The position numbers and the translations under genes are program-made. Positions 1 through 10,100 of a DNA stretch of 64,000 nt are shown here, piece by piece. Origin of the DNA: Sphingobacteriales bacterium 50-39 (lineage in GTDB: Bacteria; Bacteroidota; Bacteroidia; Chitinophagales; Chitinophagaceae); assembly GCA_001898505.1 (NCBI GenBank), contig MKTZ01000001.1, positions 372,001 through 436,000 on the forward strand. The letters run 5' to 3'. The stretch's first letter is position 1, and the number at the start of each line of letters is the position of its first letter. The notes under the pieces are model-generated. The model searched no databases. It saw nothing but the letters and a program-made list of their open reading frames with translations, and was not told where the DNA came from.

Positions 1-594
1 TATATCCATGATACATTGCATTATCTCGACGAATATTATAACAGCGCCATGGACGAGCCCAATCAGTGGAAACTGGAGCTGTCCCAATATCATCTGAATA
101 ATGATACGGTGCTTGCAGAGCTGATCAACCGTCTGATAAGGATCTGCAGCGGTACGGATGTGGTGAAGAATGTTTACGCAGACCTGAACCTGAAAGAGCT
201 GCTCATCAGGATAATTCAGTCGCAGCATCTGCAGCGGCTGCCACAGGAGAGCGAGCGGAACAGCAATGGGAGCCGTATACACTTCGTGTTGCACTATATC
301 CATGAGCATCTCACCGAAAGGATACCGGTGGACCTGCTGAGTAGAAAAGCGTATTTAAGCCGGAATATATTTTTTAAATGGTTCAAGGAGCAGTTTGGCA
401 TCACGCCGCTGGAATATATCAACAGGGAAAGGATACGGATGGCCAAGCAGCTGTTGTCGGATGAAAGGCTGTCCATTGCGGATGTGGGTTTTCAATGCGG
501 CTTCAATGATGTGAATTATTTTGTGCGGCTGTTCAGGAAGTCGGAGGGTGTTACGCCGGGCGCCTATCAGGAGATGTGCAGCAGGAATGATTGA
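1..594 (+). CDS. AraC family transcriptional regulator, 3' part
   Basis: The reading frame is open at the first base of the window, so the gene starts upstream; the first in-frame start candidate (TTG at 16) is probably not the real one. The last 100 residues form an AraC-type double helix-turn-helix: the first helix pair lies around the ERIPVDLLSRKAYLSRN segment and the second around SIADVGFQCGFNDVNYFVRLFRK, followed by the usual GVTPGAYQ end. The part before it is helical and resembles the N-terminal region of two-domain AraC regulators with a cupin-like sensor, but the sensor is mostly outside the window. It ends 7 bp before the stop of the oppositely oriented histidine kinase gene. Its target is not evident from the window. 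Confidence 0.85.
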   Translation, partial: YIHDTLHYLDEYYNSAMDEPNQWKLELSQYHLNNDTVLAELINRLIRICSGTDVVKNVYADLNLKELLIRIIQSQHLQRLPQESERNSNGSRIHFVLHYIHEHLTERIPVDLLSRKAYLSRNIFFKWFKEQFGITPLEYINRERIRMAKQLLSDERLSIADVGFQCGFNDVNYFVRLFRKSEGVTPGAYQEMCSRND

Positions 595-601
595 GGAAAG
601 A

Positions 602-2269
602 TCAGCCGTAGCTTAGCAGGACGGCGATCCTTTTGTATAGATCGGCAAATTCAAAGGGTTTTGTCATGTATTCATTCATACCGGACCGGAGACATTGAAG
701 ATGCTCCCCTGCCATGGCGGTAGCGGTCATGGCAATGATGGGAGTGGACATCTGCAGGTCTTTTCGTATATATTCCGTCGTCTCGTAGCCATCCATTACG
801 GGCATCTGAAGGTCCATAATAATAAGATCGAAGGTCTGATCGTCCCTCAGGTAGTCGATGGCCTGTGCGCCATTATTGGCCACCTGTACGGTGCCTCCCG
901 CCCTGGTCAGCACATAGTCGATGAGGCGCTGGTTGATCTCGTTGTCCTCGGCGACCAGAAAGCGGCGGCCAGTCAGCAGATTGCTATAATCGTGTATGTG
1001 GACGGGGGCGGGGGATGGTTCCAATGCGGGCCTGTCGTTGTATGAATAAGGCAGGTGGAAGCTGAAGGTGGACCCGGCGCCACGTGTGCTGGTGGCTGTT
1101 ATATCTCCTCCCTGCAGGTGTAATAATTGTTTGCAGATGGCGAGGCCCAGCCCTGTGCCTCCATAGCGATGATTGCCTCCTTCGCCTGCCTGGGAGAAGC
1201 TTTCGAATATATAGGGAAGGCTGTCGGCGGCAATGCCGATGCCGGTATCTGCAACAGTGAAAAATAAAGTGGCCTCCCGTTCCGTCCTCTTCTGCACGTC
1301 CACCTTGATCTGTATATGGCCCTGTTCGGTGAATTTAATCGCATTGCCAAGGAGATTGATAAGTACCTGGTTGAGCCGATAGGGGTCGCCGGTGAGACGG
1401 GCGGGGATATCGGAGGACAGCTCGATGTTGAGGCGTAATCCTTTCTTCTTTATCCTGTGTTCGAAGATGGAGGAGATGTTGTTCAGGATTTCCCTGAGAC
1501 TAAATTCTATTTTTTCGATGTTGAGCTTGCCTGCTTTTATTTTCGAGAAGTCGAGGATATCGTTGATGATGACGAGGAGATTGTTGGAGGAGCTCTTTAT
1601 GGTGCCGGCGAGCTCCTGCTGCTTCTGCGACAGGGGTGTATCGAGGAGGAGATCGGTCATGCCTTTGATGCCATTCATGGGAGTACGTATCTCGTGGCTC
1701 ATGTTGGCGAGGAACTGCTCCTGCATTTGCCTGGCGGCCTGCGCTTCGAGGATGGCCTTTTCCAGGTGTTTCTGTATCTTTTTACGGCGGGTGATATCGT
1801 TATTGAGCTGGAAAAGGATGACCAGGACGAACAGAGCAGCACCGACCCGGCCGCCAATGAGGAGGTAGGCTGTCTTTTGACGCATGACCTGATTCTGACT
1901 AATGCGGGTGTTAAGCAGGTCCTTTTCTTCCTTTAACATGGATGCCAGCAGGGTGAGCGTGGCGGGCTTGTCGATAGTGGGTTGCTTCAGGTAGCGCTTC
2001 AAGGCGGCGATCTGTGGCTGCTGATCCCGATTGACGAAGGAAACCTGTGTCAGGCTGTCTGACTGCTGCTGGAGTGTCTGTGCGGGTGCCGACAGGGATA
2101 TGGAGAAACTGAGCTGTTGAATGGTGGCGATGGTCTCGTGCGTCAGATTGATCCGGTCGCTGGCTTTTTCCAAATTCTCCTTACTAAGCCAGATCAACCA
2201 GCTCGCCAATCCGAGCGAGATGATGGAAAATATCAGCAGCCAGGTTATCTTGCGGTGTATTACGAGCAT
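602..2269 (-). CDS. Hybrid sensor histidine kinase/response regulator
   Basis: A 555-aa membrane kinase that should autophosphorylate on a histidine and pass phosphate to its own receiver. One N-terminal membrane segment (about residues 8-28) and a second (about 136-156) flank a periplasmic region of about 105 residues resembling short CHASE3/four-helix sensors. A coiled linker leads to HisKA with phosphoacceptor His192 in SHEIRTP, an HATPase domain (N-box Asn309, DTGIG at 341, GTGLG at 371), and a C-terminal receiver (acidic ED at 441-442, phosphoacceptor Asp486 in IIMDLQMP, Lys in the TKPF motif). There is no DNA-binding output domain, so the phosphate probably goes on to an Hpt or response regulator elsewhere. 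It stands alone, convergent with the preceding AraC gene, and its signal is unknown. Confidence 0.93.
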   Translation of the reverse strand: MLVIHRKITWLLIFSIISLGLASWLIWLSKENLEKASDRINLTHETIATIQQLSFSISLSAPAQTLQQQSDSLTQVSFVNRDQQPQIAALKRYLKQPTIDKPATLTLLASMLKEEKDLLNTRISQNQVMRQKTAYLLIGGRVGAALFVLVILFQLNNDITRRKKIQKHLEKAILEAQAARQMQEQFLANMSHEIRTPMNGIKGMTDLLLDTPLSQKQQELAGTIKSSSNNLLVIINDILDFSKIKAGKLNIEKIEFSLREILNNISSIFEHRIKKKGLRLNIELSSDIPARLTGDPYRLNQVLINLLGNAIKFTEQGHIQIKVDVQKRTEREATLFFTVADTGIGIAADSLPYIFESFSQAGEGGNHRYGGTGLGLAICKQLLHLQGGDITATSTRGAGSTFSFHLPYSYNDRPALEPSPAPVHIHDYSNLLTGRRFLVAEDNEINQRLIDYVLTRAGGTVQVANNGAQAIDYLRDDQTFDLIIMDLQMPVMDGYETTEYIRKDLQMSTPIIAMTATAMAGEHLQCLRSGMNEYMTKPFEFADLYKRIAVLLSYG

Positions 2270-2387
2270 CTGCGGTGAAATAGGGGTCTGTACTTAATGA
2301 AACGTAAAAAGCGCGATTTGATTATGTAAATGCTTCAAACTATGATGATATGTTGTAAATTTATTATATGTATGGGGAATAAATAAA

Positions 2388-3065
2388 ATAAAGGTCTGTT
2401 TTATCAGCTTATTGTTGGTCGGCCTGGCGGGGTGTAACGAGTCGACCAGCGCAAAAAATGAGAAGGAATTCGAAGGGGTGATCACGTATAAGATATTGTA
2501 CAAAGACAAGGATTATTCCTCTGTGTACGGGGATACGATGAAGATATATTATTCAAGGGGGAACATTGCCAAGGTATATAACAGCCAGGGGGCCGATGCG
2601 GTAAGGAAGGAGGTTTTTTATGGAGAAAGCCGCAGGTACCTTATCCAGCTGGCTGCCTCGGATACTGTATTTACGTATGATATGGCCGACCGGGGGAACT
2701 TCACGCTTGCAGCGACAAAGCGGTCTTCCGAGGATGCGAAGATACTGGGGCATGTTTGTAGAAAAATAGAGTTCGATGAGGTGTATCACCGAGGGGTAGG
2801 CGTTAAAATATACAATAGCTTTTTGTATTCTCCTGAGGTGCTGAAAGTGGACAAGCGTCATTTTAAGGATTGGAATTTTGGTCACTTCAACGTCTATGCC
2901 GGCGAGGCGGGTGTTTTCTATCTTAAGTTCGAGACCAGCTATAGTGTAGGGGATGATACAAAGCTGATCACCAGGACTTATACAGCGGTGGATATCCAGG
3001 AGCAAAAAATAGATAGCAGTATCTTCCGTGTAGATACTACGATAACCAAGCCGATGATATTATAG
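2388..3065 (+). CDS. Lipoprotein of unknown function with probable AUA start
   Basis: A protein of about 225 residues exported as a lipoprotein: the frame upstream of TTG 2412 reads (I)KVCFISLLLVGLAGC, a full signal peptide ending in the lipobox LAGC. No ATG, GTG or TTG precedes 2412 in this frame before two stops at 2343-2348; the codon where Met-Lys is expected is ATA at 2388. Starting at TTG 2412 would leave only seven residues before the cysteine, too short for a signal peptide. The mature part is beta-rich (EGVITYKILYKD, FTLAATKR, KIEFDEVY, FHVYAGEAG-like segments) and resembles DUF4412-like GLPGLI-type proteins, but no function can be assigned. It is convergent with the S9 peptidase remnant; the stops overlap by a few bases. 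Confidence 0.7.
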   Translation: MKVCFISLLLVGLAGCNESTSAKNEKEFEGVITYKILYKDKDYSSVYGDTMKIYYSRGNIAKVYNSQGADAVRKEVFYGESRRYLIQLAASDTVFTYDMADRGNFTLAATKRSSEDAKILGHVCRKIEFDEVYHRGVGVKIYNSFLYSPEVLKVDKRHFKDWNFGHFNVYAGEAGVFYLKFETSYSVGDDTKLITRTYTAVDIQEQKIDSSIFRVDTTITKPMIL

Positions 3066-3367
3066 CGTCACGGCGGCATATACGTTGTGATGCGTATCAT
3101 CGACGATGACAAGGGTCTCGCAGGGAACGCCTTTACTTTCCAATTGCCGGACCAGGTCTACACTCTGGCTAAAGCAAACGTTCCTGTCGTCATCTCCCTG
3201 GATGACCAATACGGGGGACTTCCAGGTATCCACAGAGGCGATGGGGGAGGACTGTCAGGCTGTCTTCAGGGCTTTGTCATAATCGGGCGCCTTCTCATAG
3301 CTATCCTTGAAGGTGCTGTCCACTGGTGATATCAATTCCGGATTAAATGCATGTTATCCATTCAGGA
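3060..3367 (-). pseudogene. Remnant of S9 prolyl oligopeptidase-family peptidase (C-terminal part)
   Basis: Reading leftward, the frame encodes the end of a prolyl oligopeptidase-type serine peptidase: FNPELISPVD, then SSPIASVDTWKSPVLVIQGD with the catalytic Asp region (GDDDRNV), then SKGVPCETLVIVDDTHH with the expected C-terminal catalytic His, and a TAA at 3060-3062. An in-frame TGA at about 3255 falls where a Trp is expected (KTA*QSSP), and a TAA about four codons upstream of 3367 ends the homology. The catalytic Ser region and the N-terminal propeller are absent. This accounts for the otherwise empty stretch from 3066 to 3418. The plus-strand 80-aa frame over it is a shadow. I see no insertion sequence that explains the loss. 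Confidence 0.75.
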
Positions 3368-3418
3368 ATTACATTTCTATAAACACGGTATTTGGGCGGG
3401 GTGTTCTATATTCGTGTT

Positions 3419-4327
3419 ATGATCAACAAACTTCATTTATTGGAGCAGGTGCTGGGTGGGCTGATGCGCAGATACCAGGAGCGGGTGCCGGATGTGTCTG
3501 CCATCCTGGGAGCGATGATGAGGGAGGGGCTTATCCAATCCCCGGCAGATATTGAGAATGACCATATTGCCTTTCGCAGTCTGGGAGTCCCTCACCTGGG
3601 CATTGCCTCGCTGGAGAAAATCTTTTTACATCTGGGGTATACAAGGCGTGATCCTTATTCCTTCCCGGCAAAGAAGCTGAATGCCTGGTGGTATGCCCCG
3701 CCGGAGCCGCGTCTACCCAGGATATTTCTCAGTGAGCTGCGTGTACAGGACCTGCCTGAGGCTGCACAGGAAATCATCCACCGATATACAGGGGCTATTA
3801 CCAGCGATCCTGTGGACGGGTTGGACCTGGATAATGCGGCTGTCATCGACCAGTTCCTGCACAGCAGCAATTGGGCTGTTCCCAGCTGGGAGGATTATGG
3901 TTCGCTGGCCGCTGTCAGCGAATATGCTGCCTGGGCTATTTATAACCGCTACTATCTGAACCATTTTACCATCAGCGTTCAGAATCTACCGGAGGGTTAT
4001 AATACGGTGGCAGCCTTTAATAATTTCTTAGAGAAGCATGGATTCATCCTCAACGACTCGGGTGGCAAGATCAAGACGAGCCCGGATGGATTGCTTTTGC
4101 AGAGCTCGACTGTGGCCCGCCTGGTGGAAGCGGAATTTGCCGGGGGCCGGAAGGTTTTTATCCCGGGGTCTTATGTGGAGTTTGCTGAAAGGCGTGTACT
4201 GCCCGCGTATGCCCATCTGCCCGCTGCGGCTATTTTGCGGGAACATCGCAGAGAAGGTTTTGAGGCGGGCAATGCGGACAGGATATTCGAAAGTACCTTT
4301 ACCAGCCAGACGGATAGACGTTCCTGA
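3419..4327 (+). CDS. DUF1338 family protein, 2-oxoadipate dioxygenase/decarboxylase-type (VOC fold)
   Basis: A 302-aa cytoplasmic protein of the DUF1338 family, whose characterised members (HglS, YdcJ) are Fe(II) enzymes converting 2-oxoadipate to 2-hydroxyglutarate in lysine breakdown. The family's metal triad appears to be present: His49 in the DHIAFRSLG motif, His182 in YLNHFT and a Glu in SYVEFAERR (254 or 257). The ATG at 3419 (MINKLH) is preferred over an upstream TTG at 3392 because family homology starts there. No other lysine catabolic gene is nearby, so the pathway role is inferred from the family only. A hairpin of the AACGAGCC type follows the stop. The next gene is a membrane receptor unrelated in function. 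Confidence 0.85.
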   Translation: MINKLHLLEQVLGGLMRRYQERVPDVSAILGAMMREGLIQSPADIENDHIAFRSLGVPHLGIASLEKIFLHLGYTRRDPYSFPAKKLNAWWYAPPEPRLPRIFLSELRVQDLPEAAQEIIHRYTGAITSDPVDGLDLDNAAVIDQFLHSSNWAVPSWEDYGSLAAVSEYAAWAIYNRYYLNHFTISVQNLPEGYNTVAAFNNFLEKHGFILNDSGGKIKTSPDGLLLQSSTVARLVEAEFAGGRKVFIPGSYVEFAERRVLPAYAHLPAAAILREHRREGFEAGNADRIFESTFTSQTDRRS

Positions 4328-4348
4328 AATATCTAATGTCCTTCGGAC

Positions 4349-4367
4349 AACGAGCCTGAGGCTCGTT
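4349..4367 (+). terminator. Hairpin after DUF1338 gene, repeated element copy 1
   Basis: Perfect 8-bp stem AACGAGCC / GGCTCGTT with a 3-nt loop (TGA), 21 bp after the stop codon. There is only a short T run after it. The same stem with a different loop occurs at 30822-30840, with similar flanks (ATGTCC...GACAACGAGCC), so it may be a repeated extragenic palindrome as much as a terminator. Confidence 0.5.
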
Positions 4368-4410
4368 CTGTCACGGCAGGGCGAGCTGGCAGGGGCCATA
4401 TATTGTGAGT

Positions 4411-7113
4411 ATGTCTTTTCGACTGATACCATTACTTATCCTATTTAGCCTGTCCCTTCAGGCTCAACCTCGTACATCCTCCTCTCACTATATTCGCGGT
4501 ACGGTGCGCGACAGCAGCGGAACGGAATTGGAAGAAGCTACTGTATCCTGCTGGCCTGTTCCCGGGGACCGGCCTGTTCATAGTCTGCGCAGCGGCCGTA
4601 ATGGTTTTGCCTTCCACTTGTCTCAGGAAGGTAAATTTCAACTGATAGCCACCTACCTGGGATATGTTCCTGATACGATAGCTATTTCCCTATCGGAAAA
4701 TGACACGGCGACGGTGTTTGCGAAATTCGTTTTGCGACCTTCCCCCAAACCCCTTATGGAGGTCATCGTCAAGGCCAGCATCCCTCCTGTCATCGTCAAG
4801 TTGGATACAATAGGTTTTAATGCTGCGGCCTTCCCCACGAGGCCGTACGCCAGTGTGGAGGATCTGCTGAAGAAGCTGCCGGGGATCGAAGTAGATAAGG
4901 ATGGTAATGTTACTTTGCAAGGTAAGAAGATAGATAAGATACTCATCGATGGCAAGGAGTTCTTTCTCAGTGATATCAAGACAGCTACCCAAAACCTGCC
5001 TGCTGAGATCGTTGCGCAGGTGGAGACATATGACACACAGTCGGAGCGGGGAAAACTTACGGGTATCCGTGACCCTACAGGAGGGAGGACGCTTAATATC
5101 AAGTTGAAGAAGGATCGGAAGAAAGGATATTTTGGAAATGCCTATGCGGGTGCAGGCAATGCCAGCAGCTATTCAGTGGGCGGTACGGCTGCCAGCCTGG
5201 ATCCTACGCGCAATATTTTCTTTAATGGTGCGACCAATAATATCAGCAATCTATTCACCGGAAGAGAGAATAATTCGGGGCCTGTATCGGGTGGGTTGCA
5301 GACCCTTTCCAATGCTTCCCTGAACTACAGGGACAACTTTGGTAAGAAGATCGTGGCTGTCCTCAACGGGGGCTTTTCCCGAAATCAAAGCACGATGGAG
5401 CAGTCTTCCAGCCGTCAGACCTTTCTCGGGGATTCTTCCCTGATCGAAGATCGTCTCAGCAATTCATTCAATACGGGCAGGGCAGGATATTTCAATGTGC
5501 GTATGGAATACAAAATGGATAGTTTGCGGACCATGACCCTGCAGTCGAGCTGGTCCCCCCAATCGGGGAATAGTCGCTCATCGGATACGGTGGGGATCAA
5601 TACGCAGAAAGGAACGCCGGCCAATGCATGGCGGAGCAGTCACGGACTGACGAATAATACAAGCAGCACGCATGGCAATTCCTTTTCCAATAACGTGGAC
5701 TTCCGGCAGCTATTCCACAAGCGGGGGCGTACCATTTATTTTGGGCTGAGCCAGTCGGGCAGCCGGCAGCATCTGAATGCGGGTCTTTATTCCCTTGTCG
5801 ATGCGTTCGACAGCCTGGGAAATAATATTCAACATACCCTGGAGGACCAGCGTTCCACTCAGACATCGAACAACGAGAACTATACTGTTCGGGCGGGGTA
5901 TACAGAGCCAGTGGGCAAACAAAAGGTGCTTGACTTCGGCTATCAGTTCAGTACGGCTACGAGCCATTCCGACAAGGAGAGTTTCGACTACGACAGCGCC
6001 ACGGGGAAGTACGATCACCCCGATACAGTTACTACCAACCAGTTCTTCAATCGCAACACCAATCAGAATATCCATGCGGATTTCAATTCGGATGGGACCA
6101 AGTGGCATTATCAGGTTGGGCTGGAAGTACAACTGACGAGCCTGTATAACAAGAATTATTCTATCAAGGACCCGGTCGCGCAGCATTTTACCAATTGGTA
6201 CCCCAGGGCGAGCCTTATCTGGTCTATTTCCCAGAGTAAGAGTCTCCGGATAGGGTATTCAGGAAGCAGCTCGACCCCATCCATCGACCAACTGCAGCCA
6301 TTGCCGGACCTGACCAATCCCTTCCTGGTGCGGATAGGTAATCCCGGTCTGAGGCAATCTTTTCAGCATAATCTGGATATGGGATTCAACAGTCTGAACA
6401 CAAAAAGCCTTCAGAACTGGCAGCTTTCCATGCAGGGGGGATTTACGGAACATGCCATTACTGCCTCTACAAAGTTGCTATCCGGGGGTGTTCAGCAATT
6501 GCAGTATGTCAATGTAGACGGTAATTATCAGCTATCCGCCTTTCTAACGTATGGATTCCCGTTGTGGTCCCGCCATGGCAATGGCAATATCAACTTGCAT
6601 GGCAATTATGCGCATCAGAATGGTTTCCTCAACGGGGAGCCGAACAGCACGAATACAAGCGGGGTGGGTGGGGACTTTCGGGTGAATTATCATCCGGCTG
6701 AAAAGATATTCTTCGATGCCAGCGCGTCACTGAACTATAATGCTAATGGATACTCACTAAGCCCGGAACAAAATTCAAGCGTGCTGGTGCAGAACTATAT
6801 GCTGAACTGTTCCTATGAGCTGCCCTGGGCGGTAACAATGTCCAGCTATTATACCTGGCAGCAGACGGGCGCCCAGGGATCGTTGCCGGCGCATGCCATC
6901 AGTTATTGGAATGCGGCGTGCTATAAAAGTATATTCCATAATCACAGCGGGCAGATACGGCTGTCTGTATTCAATCTCCTCAACGGAGCGAGCAATGTTT
7001 CCCAATCTGCGGGTCCGAACTTTATCTCCACGAGCCGATCAAATATTGTGGGGCGTCTGTGGCTGATCAGTGCGGTCTGGCATTTTAGGAAATTTCCGAG
7101 TACGGGAAAGTGA
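4411..7113 (+). CDS. Outer-membrane beta-barrel receptor (TonB-dependent receptor-like, CarboxypepD-regulatory N-domain)
   Basis: A 900-aa outer-membrane protein. The ATG at 4411 gives a clean signal peptide (MSFRLIPLLILFSLSLQAQ); GTG 4405 is two codons upstream. Residues about 25-110 form a carboxypeptidase-regulatory-like beta-sandwich (IRGTVRDSSGTELEEATV), followed by a plug-like domain (ASVEDLLKKLPGIEVDKDG, KILIDGKEFF), then a long beta-barrel rich in aromatic/Asn strands ending WLISAVWHFRKF. This is the OMP_b-brl_3 architecture, related to but distinct from SusC: there is no SusD partner. Such proteins take up or export unknown ligands; a TonB link is likely but not proven here. The GH106 gene follows 53 bp downstream on the same strand and is probably co-transcribed. 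Confidence 0.87.
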   Translation: MSFRLIPLLILFSLSLQAQPRTSSSHYIRGTVRDSSGTELEEATVSCWPVPGDRPVHSLRSGRNGFAFHLSQEGKFQLIATYLGYVPDTIAISLSENDTATVFAKFVLRPSPKPLMEVIVKASIPPVIVKLDTIGFNAAAFPTRPYASVEDLLKKLPGIEVDKDGNVTLQGKKIDKILIDGKEFFLSDIKTATQNLPAEIVAQVETYDTQSERGKLTGIRDPTGGRTLNIKLKKDRKKGYFGNAYAGAGNASSYSVGGTAASLDPTRNIFFNGATNNISNLFTGRENNSGPVSGGLQTLSNASLNYRDNFGKKIVAVLNGGFSRNQSTMEQSSSRQTFLGDSSLIEDRLSNSFNTGRAGYFNVRMEYKMDSLRTMTLQSSWSPQSGNSRSSDTVGINTQKGTPANAWRSSHGLTNNTSSTHGNSFSNNVDFRQLFHKRGRTIYFGLSQSGSRQHLNAGLYSLVDAFDSLGNNIQHTLEDQRSTQTSNNENYTVRAGYTEPVGKQKVLDFGYQFSTATSHSDKESFDYDSATGKYDHPDTVTTNQFFNRNTNQNIHADFNSDGTKWHYQVGLEVQLTSLYNKNYSIKDPVAQHFTNWYPRASLIWSISQSKSLRIGYSGSSSTPSIDQLQPLPDLTNPFLVRIGNPGLRQSFQHNLDMGFNSLNTKSLQNWQLSMQGGFTEHAITASTKLLSGGVQQLQYVNVDGNYQLSAFLTYGFPLWSRHGNGNINLHGNYAHQNGFLNGEPNSTNTSGVGGDFRVNYHPAEKIFFDASASLNYNANGYSLSPEQNSSVLVQNYMLNCSYELPWAVTMSSYYTWQQTGAQGSLPAHAISYWNAACYKSIFHNHSGQIRLSVFNLLNGASNVSQSAGPNFISTSRSNIVGRLWLISAVWHFRKFPSTGK

Positions 7114-7166
7114 GGGCCCATGACGGTGCAGGATGAAAGATAGAAAAAGGGGATGTACATTGGGTA

Positions 7167-10100
7167 ATGGATCAGATCACAGTCAAAAGATTTCTTGCCG
7201 GGCTTTTCTTCTCTTTTTTGCTTATGCAGGCTACATGGGGACAAAACATGTACTCCGGATTTCAGTCTCCGCCGGACTCCATTCAAACAAGTGTATACTG
7301 GTACTGGATATCGGGTAATATCTCCCGGGAGGGGGTTATAAGGGACCTGGAAGCCATGAAGAGAGCGGGTATTAACCGGGCCTTTATCGGTAACGTTGGT
7401 ATCGAGGAGACGCAGAAGGGAAAGGTCCGTATGTTTACTCCCGAGTGGTGGGACGTGCTGCATGCGGCCTTGAAGACGGCGACCCGGCTGCATATCGATA
7501 TAGGGATGTTCAACAGTCCGGGATGGAGCGGGGCGGGTGGTCCCTGGGTAAAACCTGATCAGGCGATGAGGTATCTTGTTTCTTCTGAGACGGTGGTGCA
7601 CGGACCGGGGGGGTGCAATGCGGCGCTTCCTGTACCAGCCAGTGATTTTCAGGATGTGCGGGTGATCGCGTATCCGCGGCCAGGGCAATATGAGGCGAGT
7701 ATCTTTTCTTTGCGTCCGGCTGTTGTTGCGGTACCTGCTCTGTCTGCGGCCGATAGTTTGTCCTGTCTGATAGACGGCATGGAAAATACGGAGATGCATC
7801 TGCCGGATGGGCATGAGGGAGATTCTCTGGCTGTCGATGTTTCGGTGGAGTCGCCCTATACCGTGCGGAGCCTGGTGTTGTTGCCGGGGCGTCGTTCCAT
7901 GCGTATAGAGGGTGCTATAGAAGTGAAGGAGGCGGGCGGGTACCGGAAGATAAGGGAGTTCGATCTGGACAGGAGCAATGATGCGCTAAATGTGGGGTTC
8001 ATTCCCTATGGGCCTTTGGCAGTGTCGCTGCCGGCGACCTCGGGCAGGACCTTCCGTATCGTCTTCTATCATTGGACAAAGGGGAGCGGCATCCGGGAGA
8101 TGAAGCTTTCTGCGTCGCCTGTAGTAGGCAGCTATATTGAAAAAACGCTGGGTAAGATGCATCCTACTCCTCATCCTTTCTGGTCGGCCTATCAGTGGCC
8201 GGTGGAGCCGGAGGCAGGGGATACGGGGCTTGTCATCGATGCGGATAAGGTAGTGGATATTTCTTCGTATATGGATAAGCAGGGGGTGCTGCGTTGGAAT
8301 GTCCCGGTCGGGGACTGGGTGATATTGCGTACGGGGATGACGCCGACGAAGGTGGTGAACGGCCCGGCGCCGCCGGAGGGGACGGGATTGCAGGGGGATA
8401 AGATGAGCAAGGAGCGGGTGGCGGAGAATTTCGATGCCTTTATCGGAGAGGTGCTCCGGCGTATACCGGAGGAAGACCGGCGGAGTTTTAAAGTGGTGGT
8501 AGAAGACAGCTATGAGGTGGGTGGGCAGAACTGGACGGATGGGATGATCACTGCCTTTTCGCGGCGCTATGGATATGATCCTACGCCGTATATACCGGTG
8601 ATGATGGGACATGTGGTGGGCAGTGAGGACAGGAGTGACCGATTTCTTTGGGACCTGCGGAGATTTATAGCGGACAAGGTGGCTTATGACTATGTGGGAG
8701 GATTGCGGGAGGCCAGTCATCGGCATGGTCTTACGACCTGGCTGGAGAACTATGGGCATTGGGGTTTCCCCGGTGAATTCCTGCAATATGGCGGACAGTC
8801 GGATGAGATAGGGGGGGAGTTCTGGAGTGAAGGGGATCTGGGAGACATCGAGAACAGGGCTGCTTCATCCAGTGCGCATATTTATGGAAAGAACAAAGTG
8901 TCGGCAGAATCTTTTACTGCGGGGGGCGGAACTTATGCGCGTTATCCGGCCCTGCTGAAGCCAAGGGGGGACAGATTTTTTACGGAAGGGATCAACAATA
9001 CGCTGCTGCATGTATTCATCTCGCAGCCTGACGACAGGATGCCGGGGATCAATACCTGGTTTGGAACGGAGTTCAACCGGCATAATACATGGTTTGATCA
9101 ACTGGATGTTTTTACCACCTATCTGAAACGATGCAATTTTATGTTGCGGCAGGGGCGGTATGTGGCGGATGTCGCTTATTTTATAGGGGAGGATGCGCCC
9201 AAGATGACGGGTGTGCGTGATCCGGAGCTGCCGAAAGGGTATTCCTATGACTATATCAATGCGGAGGTGATCGAAAAGCGGTTGTCCATCCGCGATGGGC
9301 GATGGATGTTGCCGGATGGATTGTCGTATAAGGTATTGGTGCTGCCAAAGCTGAAGACGATGCGTCCGGAATTGTTGCGGCGTTTGGATGAGCTGGTACG
9401 TCAGGGTGGTGTGCTGCTGGGGCCGGCGCCGGAGCGGTCTCCCAGCCTGGAGGATTATGGGAAGGCGGATGCGGAAGTGCGGAAGCTGGCGGGCCTGATG
9501 TGGGGGGATTTGGACGGAGCGACCGTGGGCACGGCGGGGAAACAGGAGGGAGGCAACGTGCGTATGGTAGGGAAAGGGAAGGTGGTGTATGGGGTAGGGT
9601 TGCGTGAGGTGTTGGATATGGAAAAGCTGTCGCCGGACTGTGCGATAACGGGAAGCGACAGCGTACTGTTCCTGCATCGTACCGGGGGGGCGGAAGATAT
9701 TTACTTTATCAGCAATCAGACGGATCATAAGGTCATTGTGGATGCGGCCTTCCGGGTGAAGGGGAAGGCGCCTGAGTTTTGGGACCCTTTGTTGGGGAAG
9801 GTGCGGGAGCTGCCTGCTTTTAAGCAGGAGGGAGAGGTGACGAGGGTGCCGTTGGAGTTGGAAAGATATGGGAGTTATTTTGTGGTGTTTAAGCCGGGGG
9901 CGGCCAAGGGGGCTGATGGGGGTGTTGTGAAGGGGAATTTTCCTGATGCGAAGATTGTCGCGGAGGTCAAGGGACCCTGGACGGTGCGGTTTGATACGGC
10001 GTTTCGAGGGCCTGCTGCGTCTGTGATGTTCGATGAGCTGGTGGATTGGGCGATGAGCAAGGATACTGCTGTCAAATATTTTTCGGGGAAGGCTGTGTAT

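Noticed and set aside
3087-3329. An 80-codon plus-strand frame
   Set aside because: It is antisense to the S9 peptidase remnant, which explains the sequence far better.
6942-7814. A 290-codon leftward frame across the receptor/GH106 junction
   Set aside because: It spans two well-supported plus-strand genes and their promoter-less gap; Arg/His-rich composition marks it as a shadow.
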